DNA of 64,000 bases from assembly GCF_902141845.1 (NCBI RefSeq), contig NZ_CABFPH010000023.1, positions 1 to 64,000 on the forward strand, in the 5' to 3' direction. Position numbers and translations under genes: made by a program. How positions within the stretch are numbered: the stretch's first letter is position 1; every line of letters begins with the position of its first letter. Positions 46,319-57,451 of the stretch are shown here, one piece after another. The stretch is from Methylobacterium symbioticum (GTDB lineage Bacteria > Pseudomonadota > Alphaproteobacteria > Rhizobiales > Beijerinckiaceae). A model generated the notes under the pieces. That model saw nothing but the letters and a program-made list of their open reading frames with translations. It did no database searches and had not been told where the DNA came from.

Positions 46319-46405
46319 GCGACCGCGTGAGCGGCCCTCGAAGGAGGCTTCCAGGGATCGCGAGACGGCTGGAGGCCCTCCTTCGAGGCCTCCGGGTGCG
46401 GTCGC
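46319..46405. repeat. large imperfect palindromic intergenic repeat
   Basis: The outer arms are GCGACCGC/GCGGTCGC and the inner arms CCTCGAAGGAGG/CCTCCTTCGAGG with CTTCCAG/CTGGAGG inside. The whole would fold into a hairpin of about 87 bases. A CCTCATCC...CCTCGAAGGA layout like this is familiar to me as a dispersed repeat in Hyphomicrobiales genomes. It lies downstream of hemH and may also affect mRNA stability. Confidence 0.6.
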
Positions 46406-46473
46406 GGCGCGGACAGGCCGGATCAACACCCGATCGATCGGCTCAAACAGGCTCTGAGCGGAGCCAACATGAA

Positions 46474-46508
46474 GAGGCCCCGCCCCGATTGAACCGGGAC
46501 GGGGCCTC
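46474..46508. terminator. bidirectional hairpin terminator
   Basis: GAGGCCCCG and CGGGGCCTC form a 9-bp stem extended by four inner pairs past one mismatch. It lies between hemH and the convergent small exported-protein gene at 46526, with TCTC following on the plus strand. Confidence 0.65.
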
Positions 46509-46525
46509 TCTCGTAAAGGGTGGTC

Positions 46526-46789
46526 TCAGCGGCGAGTGCCGGAGGTGCCGCTCTTCATATCGGTGTTCATCGAGCCGGAGCCCGAGGTCGACCCCTTGGT
46601 CGAGCCGGTGGTGTCCGACTTCATCTCATGCCCCGGGGCATAGCCGGAGGCGCCGGGGCTTCCTGCCTTGCTGCCCTTGTCCTGCATCTCGTGGCCGGGC
46701 GAATGCGACGCGGCGCCGCGCTGTTCCACCGCGAGGGCGGTTCCCGTGAGCGCCAGCGAAGCCAGGACAGCGAGGGTCAGATTCTTCAT
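46526..46789 (-). CDS. small exported stress-regulated protein with PGHEM repeats
   Basis: An 87-residue product with a Sec signal (LTLAVLASLALTGTALA) and a glycine/serine/threonine-rich, probably unstructured mature part. The motif SPGHEMQDKGS is followed by APGHEMKSDTT, and the tail is rich in TGS repeats. GAGGAG precedes the ATG. On the minus strand GGAAC, 17 bases and CGTT lie 34-59 bases upstream, the EcfG general-stress consensus. Proteins of this small, disordered kind are common in the family; function is unknown. Confidence 0.78.
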   Translation of the reverse strand: MKNLTLAVLASLALTGTALAVEQRGAASHSPGHEMQDKGSKAGSPGASGYAPGHEMKSDTTGSTKGSTSGSGSMNTDMKSGTSGTRR

Positions 46790-46822
46790 GGATTATCTCC
46801 TCGTTAAGAAGAATGGCCCGGA

Positions 46823-46848
46823 AACGTGACCCTCTGCAAAACCGTTCC
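46823..46848 (-). promoter_or_regulatory. EcfG-type general stress promoter (minus strand)
   Basis: GGAAC (46848-46844), a 17-base spacer and CGTT (46826-46823) on the minus strand match the EcfG consensus GGAAC-N16/17-CGTT. It lies 34 bases upstream of the ATG of the gene ending at 46526. EcfG is the general stress sigma factor of alphaproteobacteria, controlled by PhyR and NepR. Confidence 0.75.
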
Positions 46849-46916
46849 AAGAAAACTTGCTGCTCTGGCCGAGACAGCATCTAGATTTCACGCAGGTTAA
46901 GCGGGTCCATTTTCCT

Positions 46917-46942
46917 GGAACGGTTCGCGACCTCTCCCCGTT
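46917..46942 (+). promoter_or_regulatory. EcfG-type general stress promoter (plus strand)
   Basis: GGAAC (46917-46921), a 17-base spacer and CGTT (46939-46942) match the EcfG consensus exactly, 46 bases upstream of the ATG at 46989. The opposite promoter lies 69 bases to the left, so the pair drive divergent small exported-protein genes. Confidence 0.75.
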
Positions 46943-46988
46943 GCTGGGCCACGCGAAAGCGGACCACCGATCACAGCAGGAGGGATCC

Positions 46989-47240
46989 ATGCGCATCACG
47001 CCGATTTCCGTGGCCGTCACGGCCGCGGTGCTCGCCACCGGCATCCTGGGCTCCGCGACGGCAGCTCTCGCCGATCCGCCCTGGGCGCGCGGCGGTCACG
47101 GCTATCACCATGGTGGCCCGCCGCCCTGGGCGCCGGCCCATGGCTGGCGCCGCAAGCACGAGCGCTTCGGCTATGGCTACGACCGGCCCTACCGGGCCAT
47201 GCGCCACCGGGAATACCGCTACGGCGGCTACCCGTACTGA
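46989..47240 (+). CDS. small exported stress-regulated protein, Gly/His/Tyr-rich
   Basis: An 83-residue product with a Sec signal (ISVAVTAAVLATGILGSATAALA). The mature part is rich in glycine, histidine, tyrosine, proline and arginine (WARGGHGYHHGGPPPWAP, then YRYGGYPY), a composition seen in several small exported proteins of this order. The cluster of histidines might bind metals. AGGAGG is the ribosome binding site, and an EcfG-type promoter lies 46 bases upstream, so general-stress control is expected. The function is unknown. Confidence 0.82.
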   Translation: MRITPISVAVTAAVLATGILGSATAALADPPWARGGHGYHHGGPPPWAPAHGWRRKHERFGYGYDRPYRAMRHREYRYGGYPY

Positions 47241-47284
47241 TCGCAGGCGATCGGGGCGGCCTCGGGCCGCCCCGTCTCCGCGAC

Positions 47285-48181
47285 TCAGGGCTTCTTCGGG
47301 GTGTCGGCCGCGGGCGCGTCGGGCGCCGGCGCCGCATCGGTGCGCTCGATCTTGGCCTCGGAGCGCAGCTTCAGGATCAGGTCCTGCTGCGCCTTGCGGA
47401 TCAGGTGCTGATCGATCTGCTCGCGCAGCTCCTCAAAAGTCGGCAGCGGCTTCACCCGCTTCTCCTCGACCTTGATCACGTGCCAGCCGAACTGGGTCTT
47501 GATCGGGTCCGAGACCTGGCCCGGCTGCATCTTGAAGGCGGCGTCGGCGAATTCCTTGACCATCCGCTCCTTGGTGAACCAGCCGAGATCGCCGCCTTCG
47601 GCCTTGGAGCCCGGATCCTTCGAGGTTTCGGCCGCGACCTTGGCGAAATCCTCGCCGCCCTTGATGCGTGCGGCGATCTTCTTCGCTTCACCCTCGTTGT
47701 CCACGAGGATGTGGCGGGCATGGACCTCCTCCTCGGGCTTCATCAGCTTGGCGGACTGGTCGTAGACCGCCTTCGCCGCCTCGGGGGTCGCCGCCTTCTT
47801 GGCCTCGCGCTCCAGGTACTCATCGAGCAGCAGCTTGTCGCGGAAATAGGCGAGCTTGCGCTTGAAGTCCGGCGTCTCGCCGACCTTGGCGGCCTCCGCC
47901 GCCTGGGCGCCGACCTTGAGGTCGACCATGTAGTCGACGAGCAGGCCCTTCTTCTGCGCCTCGTCCACCCCCGGCAGGGAGAGGGCCGGGTCGTCGGCGG
48001 CGACCGCGATATCGGCGCCGGTGATCGGCTGGCCGTTCACCTTGGCCACCACCGTGTCGGGCGCGACCGGCGCGGCGGCGGCCGGCGTCTCGGGCGCCTT
48101 GGTCTCCGCCGCGGCAAGGCCCGGGACCGCCAGGGCGATCGCGACGGCGCTAGCGCGCCAGAGAGGGGTCGGCTTCGGCAT
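47285..48181 (-). CDS. peptidyl-prolyl cis-trans isomerase, parvulin type
   Basis: A 298-residue periplasmic foldase with a Sec signal (AVAIALAVPGLAAAET). Its N-terminal helical chaperone part carries VNGQPITGADI; the parvulin domain (about 155-250) holds VHARHILVDNEGEAKKIAARI, GGDLGWFTKERM and VIKVEEKR. A polar Ala/Pro tail ends the protein. It catalyses X-Pro bond rotation in exported proteins and may hold unfolded outer-membrane proteins. GAGGAA precedes the ATG. It is divergent from secA, which exports its clients, with 342 bases between. Confidence 0.9.
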   Translation of the reverse strand: MPKPTPLWRASAVAIALAVPGLAAAETKAPETPAAAAPVAPDTVVAKVNGQPITGADIAVAADDPALSLPGVDEAQKKGLLVDYMVDLKVGAQAAEAAKVGETPDFKRKLAYFRDKLLLDEYLEREAKKAATPEAAKAVYDQSAKLMKPEEEVHARHILVDNEGEAKKIAARIKGGEDFAKVAAETSKDPGSKAEGGDLGWFTKERMVKEFADAAFKMQPGQVSDPIKTQFGWHVIKVEEKRVKPLPTFEELREQIDQHLIRKAQQDLILKLRSEAKIERTDAAPAPDAPAADTPKKP

Positions 48182-48523
48182 GCGTCGATTTCCTCGGGAC
48201 GTCGCGCCTGGATCCAGGCATAGGCTGCCGCCGGGCGAAGCGCGGCGGGCGGCACACAGGTGGATCGCGCGAGAGCCGAACGCAAGCGCGGCCGCGCGAT
48301 CGGGCCCCGTGAGAACACCGGATCGTGAGGAGGTCCCGGCCCCGTTCGGGACCGCGCCCCGCGTGTTTCCCCAGGCCTTCGGGGCGGTCGAACGCCGCTC
48401 CCTGTGGGCGCCCCCTCTTTTAGATGCGCCCCCCGCACTTTACCTCTATAAGCCCGGCCAACTCAGCCATGACCGGCCCGCGACGGCACGCCGTCCGCGG
48501 GCTCGCGCGTCCGCAGGTTCACG
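48182..48523. other. 342-base divergent region between the parvulin and secA genes
   Basis: No protein-coding gene is evident. The region should contain the promoters of both genes. TATAAG at 48447-48452, 71 bases before secA, resembles a -10 element, but no matching -35 box sits 16-18 bases upstream, so I do not call a promoter. No stem-loop stands out. A strong ribosome binding site for secA is lacking; CAGG precedes the ATG. Confidence 0.35.
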
Positions 48524-51418
<2,895 letters not shown>

Positions 51419-51429
51419 GGCCGAATCTG

Positions 51430-51453
51430 CCCTCCCCCCTCTGCGGGGGAGGG
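51430..51453 (+). terminator. hairpin between secA and bioD
   Basis: CCCTCCCCC and GGGGGAGGG pair perfectly over 9 bases around a 6-base loop, 12 bases past the secA stop. The motif is similar to that in the 54.2-54.45 kb repeat. It may terminate secA transcription, leaving bioD to rely on readthrough or its own promoter. Confidence 0.5.
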
Positions 51454-51495
51454 ATGGCGTCGCGATCGTCTCCTCACGGCACGCAGACAGGCACC

Positions 51496-52167
51496 ATGCC
51501 CGCCCTGTTCATCGCCGGCGCCGGCACCGAGATCGGCAAGACCTACGTCACGGCCGCCCTGACGCGGCGGCTGCGCGCGGACGGGATCGCCGTCCGCACC
51601 CTGAAGCCGCTGGCGAGCGGCGTCCCGCCCCGCGACGATCCGGCCTTCGCCGAGAGCGACACCGCGCGCCTGCTGGCGGCGCAGGGTCTGGCGCCGAGCC
51701 CCGAGGCGGTCGAGGCCTGCTCGCCCTGGCGCTTCGCCGCCCCGCTCGCGCCGGATCAGGCGGCGGCGCGCGAGGGCCGCGCCCTCGCCCTGGCCGATCT
51801 GGTCGCCTGGTGCCGCGCCGAGATCGCGGCGGCCGAGGGCACCCTGCTGATCGAGGGGGTCGGCGGCCTGATGAGCCCGGTCACGCCCGAGGCGACCGGC
51901 CTCGACTGGCTGAAGGCGCTGGCGATCCCGGCGATCCTGGTCTCCGGCAGCTATCTCGGCGCGATCAGCCACGCCCTGACCGCCTGCGAGACCCTGCGCC
52001 TGCACGGCGTCGCCCTGCGGGCGGTGGTCGTGAGTGAGAGCCCCGGCGCTCCGACCAGCCCCGAGGTGGTGGCCGCGGCCATCGCCAGACACGTGGCGGC
52101 GCCCGTCGCCCGTATCGGTCGCGATGCCCCCTGCCCCGACAGCCTCGCCGCTCTCCTTGTCCCGTAA
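51496..52167 (+). CDS. bioD: dethiobiotin synthetase
   Basis: Closes the ureido ring of dethiobiotin from diaminopelargonate, CO2 and ATP in biotin synthesis. The 223-residue protein opens with FIAGAGTEIGKTYVTAALT, the P-loop of the BioD family, then has RTLKPLASG, with the substrate-binding lysine, and the EGVGGLMSPVT loop. The rest (LVSGSYLGAISHALTACE) forms the nucleotide-recognition part. The other bio genes are not in the window. A 102-base gap separates it from kup. Confidence 0.93.
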   Translation: MPALFIAGAGTEIGKTYVTAALTRRLRADGIAVRTLKPLASGVPPRDDPAFAESDTARLLAAQGLAPSPEAVEACSPWRFAAPLAPDQAAAREGRALALADLVAWCRAEIAAAEGTLLIEGVGGLMSPVTPEATGLDWLKALAIPAILVSGSYLGAISHALTACETLRLHGVALRAVVVSESPGAPTSPEVVAAAIARHVAAPVARIGRDAPCPDSLAALLVP

Positions 52168-52269
52168 CAACAGCGCGACGTCTGAACAGGTCGTGAGGCC
52201 ATAAGGTCGAGCTTCGCGTTATACGGTGCGACAGACCCGGATCGGGTCGATTTTGCCCGGAGCACCGCG

Positions 52270-54219
52270 TTGAGCCAGACCGAGGTCCATGCGGACGGAG
52301 AGTCCGGCCAAATGTCCGGACGCGAGTCCGGTCACGAGGGGCACGGCCGGCTGAAGCCGACCCTGCTGCTGGGCGCGCTCGGCATCGTCTACGGCGACAT
52401 CGGCACGAGCCCGCTCTACGCCTTCAAGGAGGCGGTGCGCGCCGCGAGCCAGGGCGCCCAAAGCGCCGACCCGGCTGCGGTGATCGGCGCGGTCTCGCTG
52501 ATCCTCTGGGCGCTGATCCTGATCGTCTCGCTGAAATACGCGGTGCTGATCCTGCGCGCCGACAATCGCGGCGAGGGCGGGATCGTGGCGATGCTGGCCC
52601 TGCTCGGAGCCCGCCACGCCAAACCGGGAAGCTGGCAGGGCTGGCTCCTCGTGGTCGGCCTCGTCGGCGCCGCGCTGCTCTACGGCGACGGGGCGATCAC
52701 GCCGGCGATCTCCGTGCTCTCGGCGATCGAGGGACTCAAGGTGGATGCGCCGGCGCTCGGCCGCTACGTGGTGCCGATCACCATCGTCATCCTCGTCGCC
52801 CTGTTCCTGGTCCAGAGCAAGGGCGTCGCCTTCATCGGGCGGATGTTCGGGCCGGTGATGCTCGTCTGGTTCCTCGTCCTCACCCTGATGGGTCTCGGCG
52901 GCATCCTCCAGAAGCCGGAGATCCTGGCCGCCGCCAACCCGTTCCGGGCGATCGACTTCCTGGTCCATGCCGGCTGGGGCGTCAGTTTCGCGATGCTCGG
53001 AGCGGCCTTCCTCGCCGTGACCGGCGGCGAGGCGATGTATGCCGATCTCGGGCATTTCGGCGCCAAGCCGATCCGCGTGGCGTGGTTCGCGCTGGTGCTG
53101 CCCGCCCTCGTCGTCAACTATTTCGGCCAGGGGGCGGTGCTGCTCGCCGAGCCCGACGCCATCGAGAATCCGTTCTACCGGCTTGCACCCGATTGGGCGC
53201 ATTATCCGCTGATCGGGCTTGCCACCCTGGCGACCGTGATCGCCTCGCAGGCGATCATCTCGGGCGTGTTCTCCCTGACGCAGCAGGCGATCCAGCTCGG
53301 CTTCCTGCCGGCGATGCGCATCGTCCAGACGGCGAGCGACGAGCGTGGCCAGATCTACGTGCCCGCGGTGAACTGGCTCCTGGCCGCGGCGACGCTCACC
53401 GCGGTGTTGCTCTTCGAGACCTCCGATGCGCTGGCGGGCGCCTACGGCATCGCGGTCTCGCTGCTGATGGCGATCACCACGCTCCTCGCCGCGCTGATCG
53501 CGCACAAATGGGGCTACAACCTCCTCGCCGTGATCGCGGTGAACGGCTTCTTCCTCTGCATCGACCTCGTCTTCCTCGGCGCCAACAGCGTGAAGCTGTT
53601 CGAGGGCGGCTGGTTTCCGCTGCTGCTCGCCGCGATCATCGCGCTGATGATGCTGACCTGGCGCAAGGGCAACCGCCTCGTGGAGCAGGCCCGCAGCGGC
53701 CTGCGCCTGCCCGAGCCCGTCTTCCTCTCGCACCTGCAGCATCAGGAGATCGTGCGCCTGCCGGGGACCGGGGCCTTCCTGTCCTCGGCGACCCATGGCA
53801 TCCCGCTGCATCTCTCCCGCTTCGTGGAACGCAGCCACGCGCTCCACCGCCGCGTGCTCATCGTCACGGCACTCTACGAGGAGACTCCCACCGTGCCGCA
53901 GAGCGAGCGCGCCCGCGTCACCCTGCTCGCGCCGGACTTCTACCGGCTGGTCCTGCGCTACGGCTTCATGGAGGACGCCTCGATTCCCGAGGGCCTGCGC
54001 TGCGCCGTGGAGCACCGGCACCTGCCGGCCCCCCTGCTCGACGACCTCACGGTCTTCGTCGGGCACGAGACCATCATCCCCAAGAGCGATCAGCGCGGCA
54101 TGATGCCGTGGCGCGAGACGCTGTTCGCCTTCATGCAGCGCAATGCCGAGCGCACCGGCGCCTTCTTCTGCGTGCCGACCCGCCAGGTGGTCGAGGTCGG
54201 CACCGAGATCGAGATCTGA
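52270..54219 (+). CDS. kup: KUP family potassium transporter
   Basis: A 649-residue inner-membrane K+ (or K+/H+) uptake protein. The first helix carries LGALGIVYGDIGTSPLY, the KUP signature; about twelve membrane helices follow up to residue ~460, and a long cytoplasmic C-terminus includes RVLIVTALYEETPTVP. The N-terminal ~35 residues are polar and histidine-rich. I used TTG 52270 as the start; ATG 52312 is an alternative. The family supplies potassium at low concentration or low pH. A large palindrome lies directly downstream. Confidence 0.92.
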   Translation: MSQTEVHADGESGQMSGRESGHEGHGRLKPTLLLGALGIVYGDIGTSPLYAFKEAVRAASQGAQSADPAAVIGAVSLILWALILIVSLKYAVLILRADNRGEGGIVAMLALLGARHAKPGSWQGWLLVVGLVGAALLYGDGAITPAISVLSAIEGLKVDAPALGRYVVPITIVILVALFLVQSKGVAFIGRMFGPVMLVWFLVLTLMGLGGILQKPEILAAANPFRAIDFLVHAGWGVSFAMLGAAFLAVTGGEAMYADLGHFGAKPIRVAWFALVLPALVVNYFGQGAVLLAEPDAIENPFYRLAPDWAHYPLIGLATLATVIASQAIISGVFSLTQQAIQLGFLPAMRIVQTASDERGQIYVPAVNWLLAAATLTAVLLFETSDALAGAYGIAVSLLMAITTLLAALIAHKWGYNLLAVIAVNGFFLCIDLVFLGANSVKLFEGGWFPLLLAAIIALMMLTWRKGNRLVEQARSGLRLPEPVFLSHLQHQEIVRLPGTGAFLSSATHGIPLHLSRFVERSHALHRRVLIVTALYEETPTVPQSERARVTLLAPDFYRLVLRYGFMEDASIPEGLRCAVEHRHLPAPLLDDLTVFVGHETIIPKSDQRGMMPWRETLFAFMQRNAERTGAFFCVPTRQVVEVGTEIEI

Positions 54220-54247
54220 GCCGGTCTCCGGCTGTTCGCTTCGACAG

Positions 54248-54451
54248 CCGCGGATCCCCTCTCCCCGCACGCGGGGAGAGGGTGGCGACGACCTTGCCGT
54301 CGGCGCGACGAGCGGAAGCGAGGGTGAGGGGGTGATTCCTGAGGAGGCTCGTTCGTACAAGCCCCCTCACCCCCGGCTACCGCCTCGCCACGCTCCCCGA
54401 CGAGGGGGAGACGTGGCCCTCTCCCCGCACGCGGGGAGAGGGGATCCGCGG
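54248..54451. repeat. 204-base large inverted repeat containing two copies of a 26-base hairpin
   Basis: Two identical hairpins, CCCTCTCCCCGC, AC, GCGGGGAGAGGG at 54257-54282 and again at 54417-54442, stand at the ends. The flanks CCGCGGATCCCC on the left and GGGGATCCGCGG on the right are inverted copies, so the whole 204 bases form one imperfect palindrome with internal GAGGGTGAGGGGG / CCCCCTCACCC arms. It fills the 319-base gap between kup and the catalase-like peroxidase. It looks like a dispersed intergenic repeat, and would also terminate transcription from both sides. Confidence 0.7.
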
Positions 54452-54538
54452 CCGTCCGATTGGGTCAATCTACAACTGAACGAGAGCCGATTCGAACGGC
54501 ATCCCAGGGGACCGCGCCCTGCGCCTCGTCCGCCCCGC

Positions 54539-55531
54539 CTACTGCTGGCGGCGGCTGAAGGAGACGGCGTAGGCCTGGACGCGGGCGTCGATCAGCGGGT
54601 CGTCCGAGACCTCGATGCCGTCGGTCAGCGCGTTCGGCATGAACAGGAGCGCCTTCTCGGCCTCCTTGCTGTCCGGCACCGCCTTGGTCAGGGTCAGCGT
54701 GCCGAGATCGACGGTCTTGCGCGAATCCGGCCAGGGCTTGGTGGCATCGTTGGTGGCGTCGCCGGCCTCGGCGAGTTGCGCGAGCACCTTGAAGCTCACC
54801 GGCTCCTTGCCGACGCGGGTGGCGATCTCCTGCATCAGGTAGCTGTCACCCTGCTTGGCCGCCTCGTCCGGGCTGAGCAGATCCTCGCCCGCCACCGGCA
54901 CGAAGCGGTAGCGGAAGGCCTGACGCTTGCCGTCCTTGTCCACGAGGACGAAAGCGTTCACGCCGTTATAGACCTGCCGGGCGAGGCTCGACGGCGTCTT
55001 GGCCGTCGCCCCCGCCGTCCCGGCGGCCGGATGGGCGGCCAGGAACTTCTCCACCGGCGTGGGCTTGGCCGCATCGGGCCCGCTCTCGGAGACCGCCTTG
55101 AGCAGGTCGCGGAACTCCTCGCCGGTGGCGACGGGGAAGTATTTCAGCGCGTTGACGACGACATCCATCTCGCTGCCGTCGGCCAGCTTGAACTTCAGCG
55201 CCATGCCGTGCGGGTTGGCCTTGGCCGAGCCGTCCTGGATGAGCGGCAATCCGGTCGCGTCCGAGAACCGGACGGTGACCGGGACGGCCGGCCCTGCGAA
55301 CAGCGAGGCCTTGCTGATGGCGGCGGCCTCCTTGCTCGGCGTGAAGCTGCCCTCGACGACGACGCCCTTGGCGTGGTTTGCGCGGAAGCCGGGATTCTTG
55401 CCCCAGAGCTTGTTCATCACGTCGACGGTCTGCTCGGCCGTGCTGGTCTCCTGCGCGCGGACGGGCGTACCAGCGACGAGGGCGAGGGCGAAGCCGGAGA
55501 GCAGCGCCAGGCGGAGGGTGGAACGAGGCAT
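54539..55531 (-). CDS. catalase-family peroxidase, exported (SrpA-like)
   Basis: A 330-residue heme peroxidase of the catalase-related family, exported by a Sec signal (LALLSGFALALVAGTPVRAQE). It has the distal histidine context RANHAKGVVVEGSF, VRFSDATGLPLI, NPHGMALKFKL, and a late YNGVNAFVLVDKDGKRQAFRY, the family core. It lacks the large C-terminal domain of true catalases, as is usual for SrpA-like proteins. It would remove peroxides in the periplasm. It is the last gene of the minus-strand run behind the VOC, SMP-30, cupin and DoxX genes, 112 bases beyond the VOC gene. Confidence 0.85.
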   Translation of the reverse strand: MPRSTLRLALLSGFALALVAGTPVRAQETSTAEQTVDVMNKLWGKNPGFRANHAKGVVVEGSFTPSKEAAAISKASLFAGPAVPVTVRFSDATGLPLIQDGSAKANPHGMALKFKLADGSEMDVVVNALKYFPVATGEEFRDLLKAVSESGPDAAKPTPVEKFLAAHPAAGTAGATAKTPSSLARQVYNGVNAFVLVDKDGKRQAFRYRFVPVAGEDLLSPDEAAKQGDSYLMQEIATRVGKEPVSFKVLAQLAEAGDATNDATKPWPDSRKTVDLGTLTLTKAVPDSKEAEKALLFMPNALTDGIEVSDDPLIDARVQAYAVSFSRRQQ

Positions 55532-55643
55532 TCGGGGTCCCCAGGAGATGGGCGCTGCCACCGGAGGCGAGCGCCTTGCAGACGTGCAGCCGGAAGCTGC
55601 AACGGTTCTAAGTTGTGCACGATCTATATCCGGGCCGGATCCG

Positions 55644-56543
55644 TCAAGTGCCCTGGTGCAGGACGAGCCCGTGACCGTCAGGACCCGCGACAGAGGCCAC
55701 GTCGCCCGCGATCCGGACAGGATAGCGGGCGGCGCGAAGGGCATTCGCCGTGGCCGTGAGATCGGTTACTGCCAAGACGAGGCGGCTCGTCGCGCGATCG
55801 GCGGGGCCGAAGGGAGCAGGCGTTGGCCGGTCGGTCACCGGCCGTCGGTAATGCAGCAATTCGAGATGCGGCGTGCCGGGCCCGGCCGGCACCAGCGCCA
55901 GAACGTCGACCTCCGGCTCGGGCAGTCCGTCGAGGCGAGCCTGTTCGGGTCCCACATTCAGGCCCCGCTGCGCCAGCCGGAACCCGAGCGCGTCGCGAAA
56001 GACGGCGAGCGCTGCATCGAGGTCGGTCACGGTCAGTGCCGAATGGTCGATGCCGAGGAAGAGGCCGGGTGCCCCGGCCCAGGCCTCGGCGGCGGGGCCG
56101 CCGGGAAAATGAATCAGCTCGACCGGGTGTCCGTCCGGATCGCGGACCTTCCAGGCCGTGACGCCGCCTGACCGGGCGGGCAGGCGCTGCGGGCCGCCCG
56201 TGCTGATCGGCGTCGCCCCGGCAGCGGCGAGCCGGTCCGCGGCGATGGCCATGTCGCGCACGGGGATCGCGATGTGCTGAAAGACCGGATCGGTCGCCCG
56301 CGGCAGGGCGGGATAGGGCGCGCCCGGCGGCTCGACCCGGAGGAAGTCGAGTGCCTGGCCGCCGAGCCGCATGCGAAGGTGCTGGGTCGCCCGTCCGGCG
56401 AGCCCCAGGGCCTGGCGGAGCGGGTCGGGCAGCGGCTCGGGCGGCCCCTCGGCCCGGAAGCCGAGCCCGTCGCGGTAGAACGCCTCCGTGCGGGCGAGGT
56501 CGGCCACCGTCCGGCCGATGGCGAGGATCGCGCTCGCGCTCAC
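55644..56543 (-). CDS. VOC (glyoxalase/dioxygenase fold) superfamily protein, two domains
   Basis: A 299-residue protein of two vicinal-oxygen-chelate modules (about 5-150 and 160-295). Metal-ligand candidates are seen in FQHIAIPVRDM and FRVEP-like FLRVEPPGA in the first, and in GIDHSALTVTDLDAALAVFRDALGF and HLELLHYRRP in the second. The VELIHFPGG stretch ends the first domain. VOC enzymes include glyoxalases, dioxygenases and lactone- or epoxide-acting enzymes, so the reaction cannot be told. The start is GTG 56543, overlapping the SMP-30 stop, so it is coupled. Confidence 0.82.
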   Translation of the reverse strand: MSASAILAIGRTVADLARTEAFYRDGLGFRAEGPPEPLPDPLRQALGLAGRATQHLRMRLGGQALDFLRVEPPGAPYPALPRATDPVFQHIAIPVRDMAIAADRLAAAGATPISTGGPQRLPARSGGVTAWKVRDPDGHPVELIHFPGGPAAEAWAGAPGLFLGIDHSALTVTDLDAALAVFRDALGFRLAQRGLNVGPEQARLDGLPEPEVDVLALVPAGPGTPHLELLHYRRPVTDRPTPAPFGPADRATSRLVLAVTDLTATANALRAARYPVRIAGDVASVAGPDGHGLVLHQGT

Positions 56544-57442
56544 ACCAGCCGGGCTCCGCGCCGGTTCACGTAGATCGCCATCAGGCTGTGGGAGACGCAG
56601 AGGAACAGGCGGCTGAGGTTGCGTCCGCCGAAGGCGAGATTCGACACGGTGGCCGGCGTCCGGATCTTGCCGAGGAGGTCGCCGCCCGGATCGATCACGT
56701 GCACGCCGTCCCCCGCGCTCGACCAGAGATTGCCCTCCTCGTCGCAGCGGAACCCGTCCGCCATGCCGGGCTCCACCGTATGGAAGACCCGTGGCTTCGA
56801 GAGGCGGCCATCCTCGGCCACGTCGAACACCCGGATGTGACGGGTCGGGTTCTCCGCGAATTGCAGCCCGGTCTCGGCCACGTAGAGCCGGCGCTCGTCC
56901 GGCGAGAAGCAGAGGCCGTTCGGCCCGTCGAAATCGTCGGCCGCGACGGTGAGGGAGCCGTCGCGCGGGTCGAACCGGTAGAGGTTGGCCGGCAATTCGG
57001 AATCCTGCTTGCCGCCCTCGTAATCGGTCTGGATGCCGTAGGGCGGATCCGAGAACCAGATCGTGCCGTCGGACTTGCAGACGATGTCGTTCGGCGAATT
57101 GAGCCGCCTGCCTCGGTAGGACTCCGCCAGTGTCGTCACGCTGCCGTCGAGCTCCGTCCGGGCGATCCGGCGCAGGCGGTGCGAACAGGACAGGAGCCGC
57201 CCTTGCCGGTCACGGGCATGGCCGTTCTCGAAGCCGGCATGGTCGCGATAGGTGCTGAGGCCCCCGCCCTCGCTCCAGCGCATGACACGGTCGTTCGGCA
57301 GATCCGAGAACAGGAGTTCGGCACGGTCCCCGAACCAGACCGGGCCCTCGCACCAGCGGAAGCCCTCGGCCAGCTTCTCCAGTGGCGCATTTGGCAGCAC
57401 GAAGCTCTTGAAGCGCGGCTGGCAGACCTCGAACCCGTCCAT
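56540..57442 (-). CDS. SMP-30/gluconolactonase family protein
   Basis: A 300-residue six-bladed beta-propeller of the SMP-30 family, which hydrolyses sugar lactones with a divalent metal. The metal-ligand glutamate is in EGFRWCEGPVW near the start (about 25-35), an asparagine in the LNSPNDIVCKSDG stretch (about 115), and DGPNGLCFSPDERRLYV follows with the usual Asn and Asp. It has no signal peptide, so it should act in the cytoplasm. It lies in line with the cupin and DoxX genes, and its stop overlaps the VOC gene start. Confidence 0.87.
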   Translation of the reverse strand: MDGFEVCQPRFKSFVLPNAPLEKLAEGFRWCEGPVWFGDRAELLFSDLPNDRVMRWSEGGGLSTYRDHAGFENGHARDRQGRLLSCSHRLRRIARTELDGSVTTLAESYRGRRLNSPNDIVCKSDGTIWFSDPPYGIQTDYEGGKQDSELPANLYRFDPRDGSLTVAADDFDGPNGLCFSPDERRLYVAETGLQFAENPTRHIRVFDVAEDGRLSKPRVFHTVEPGMADGFRCDEEGNLWSSAGDGVHVIDPGGDLLGKIRTPATVSNLAFGGRNLSRLFLCVSHSLMAIYVNRRGARLV

Positions 57443-57451
57443 CGCGCGCCC

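Noticed and set aside
52219-54360. 713-codon minus-strand frame opposite kup
   Set aside because: Antisense shadow of a membrane protein gene; very charged (Glu/Arg/His) and without domain signatures.
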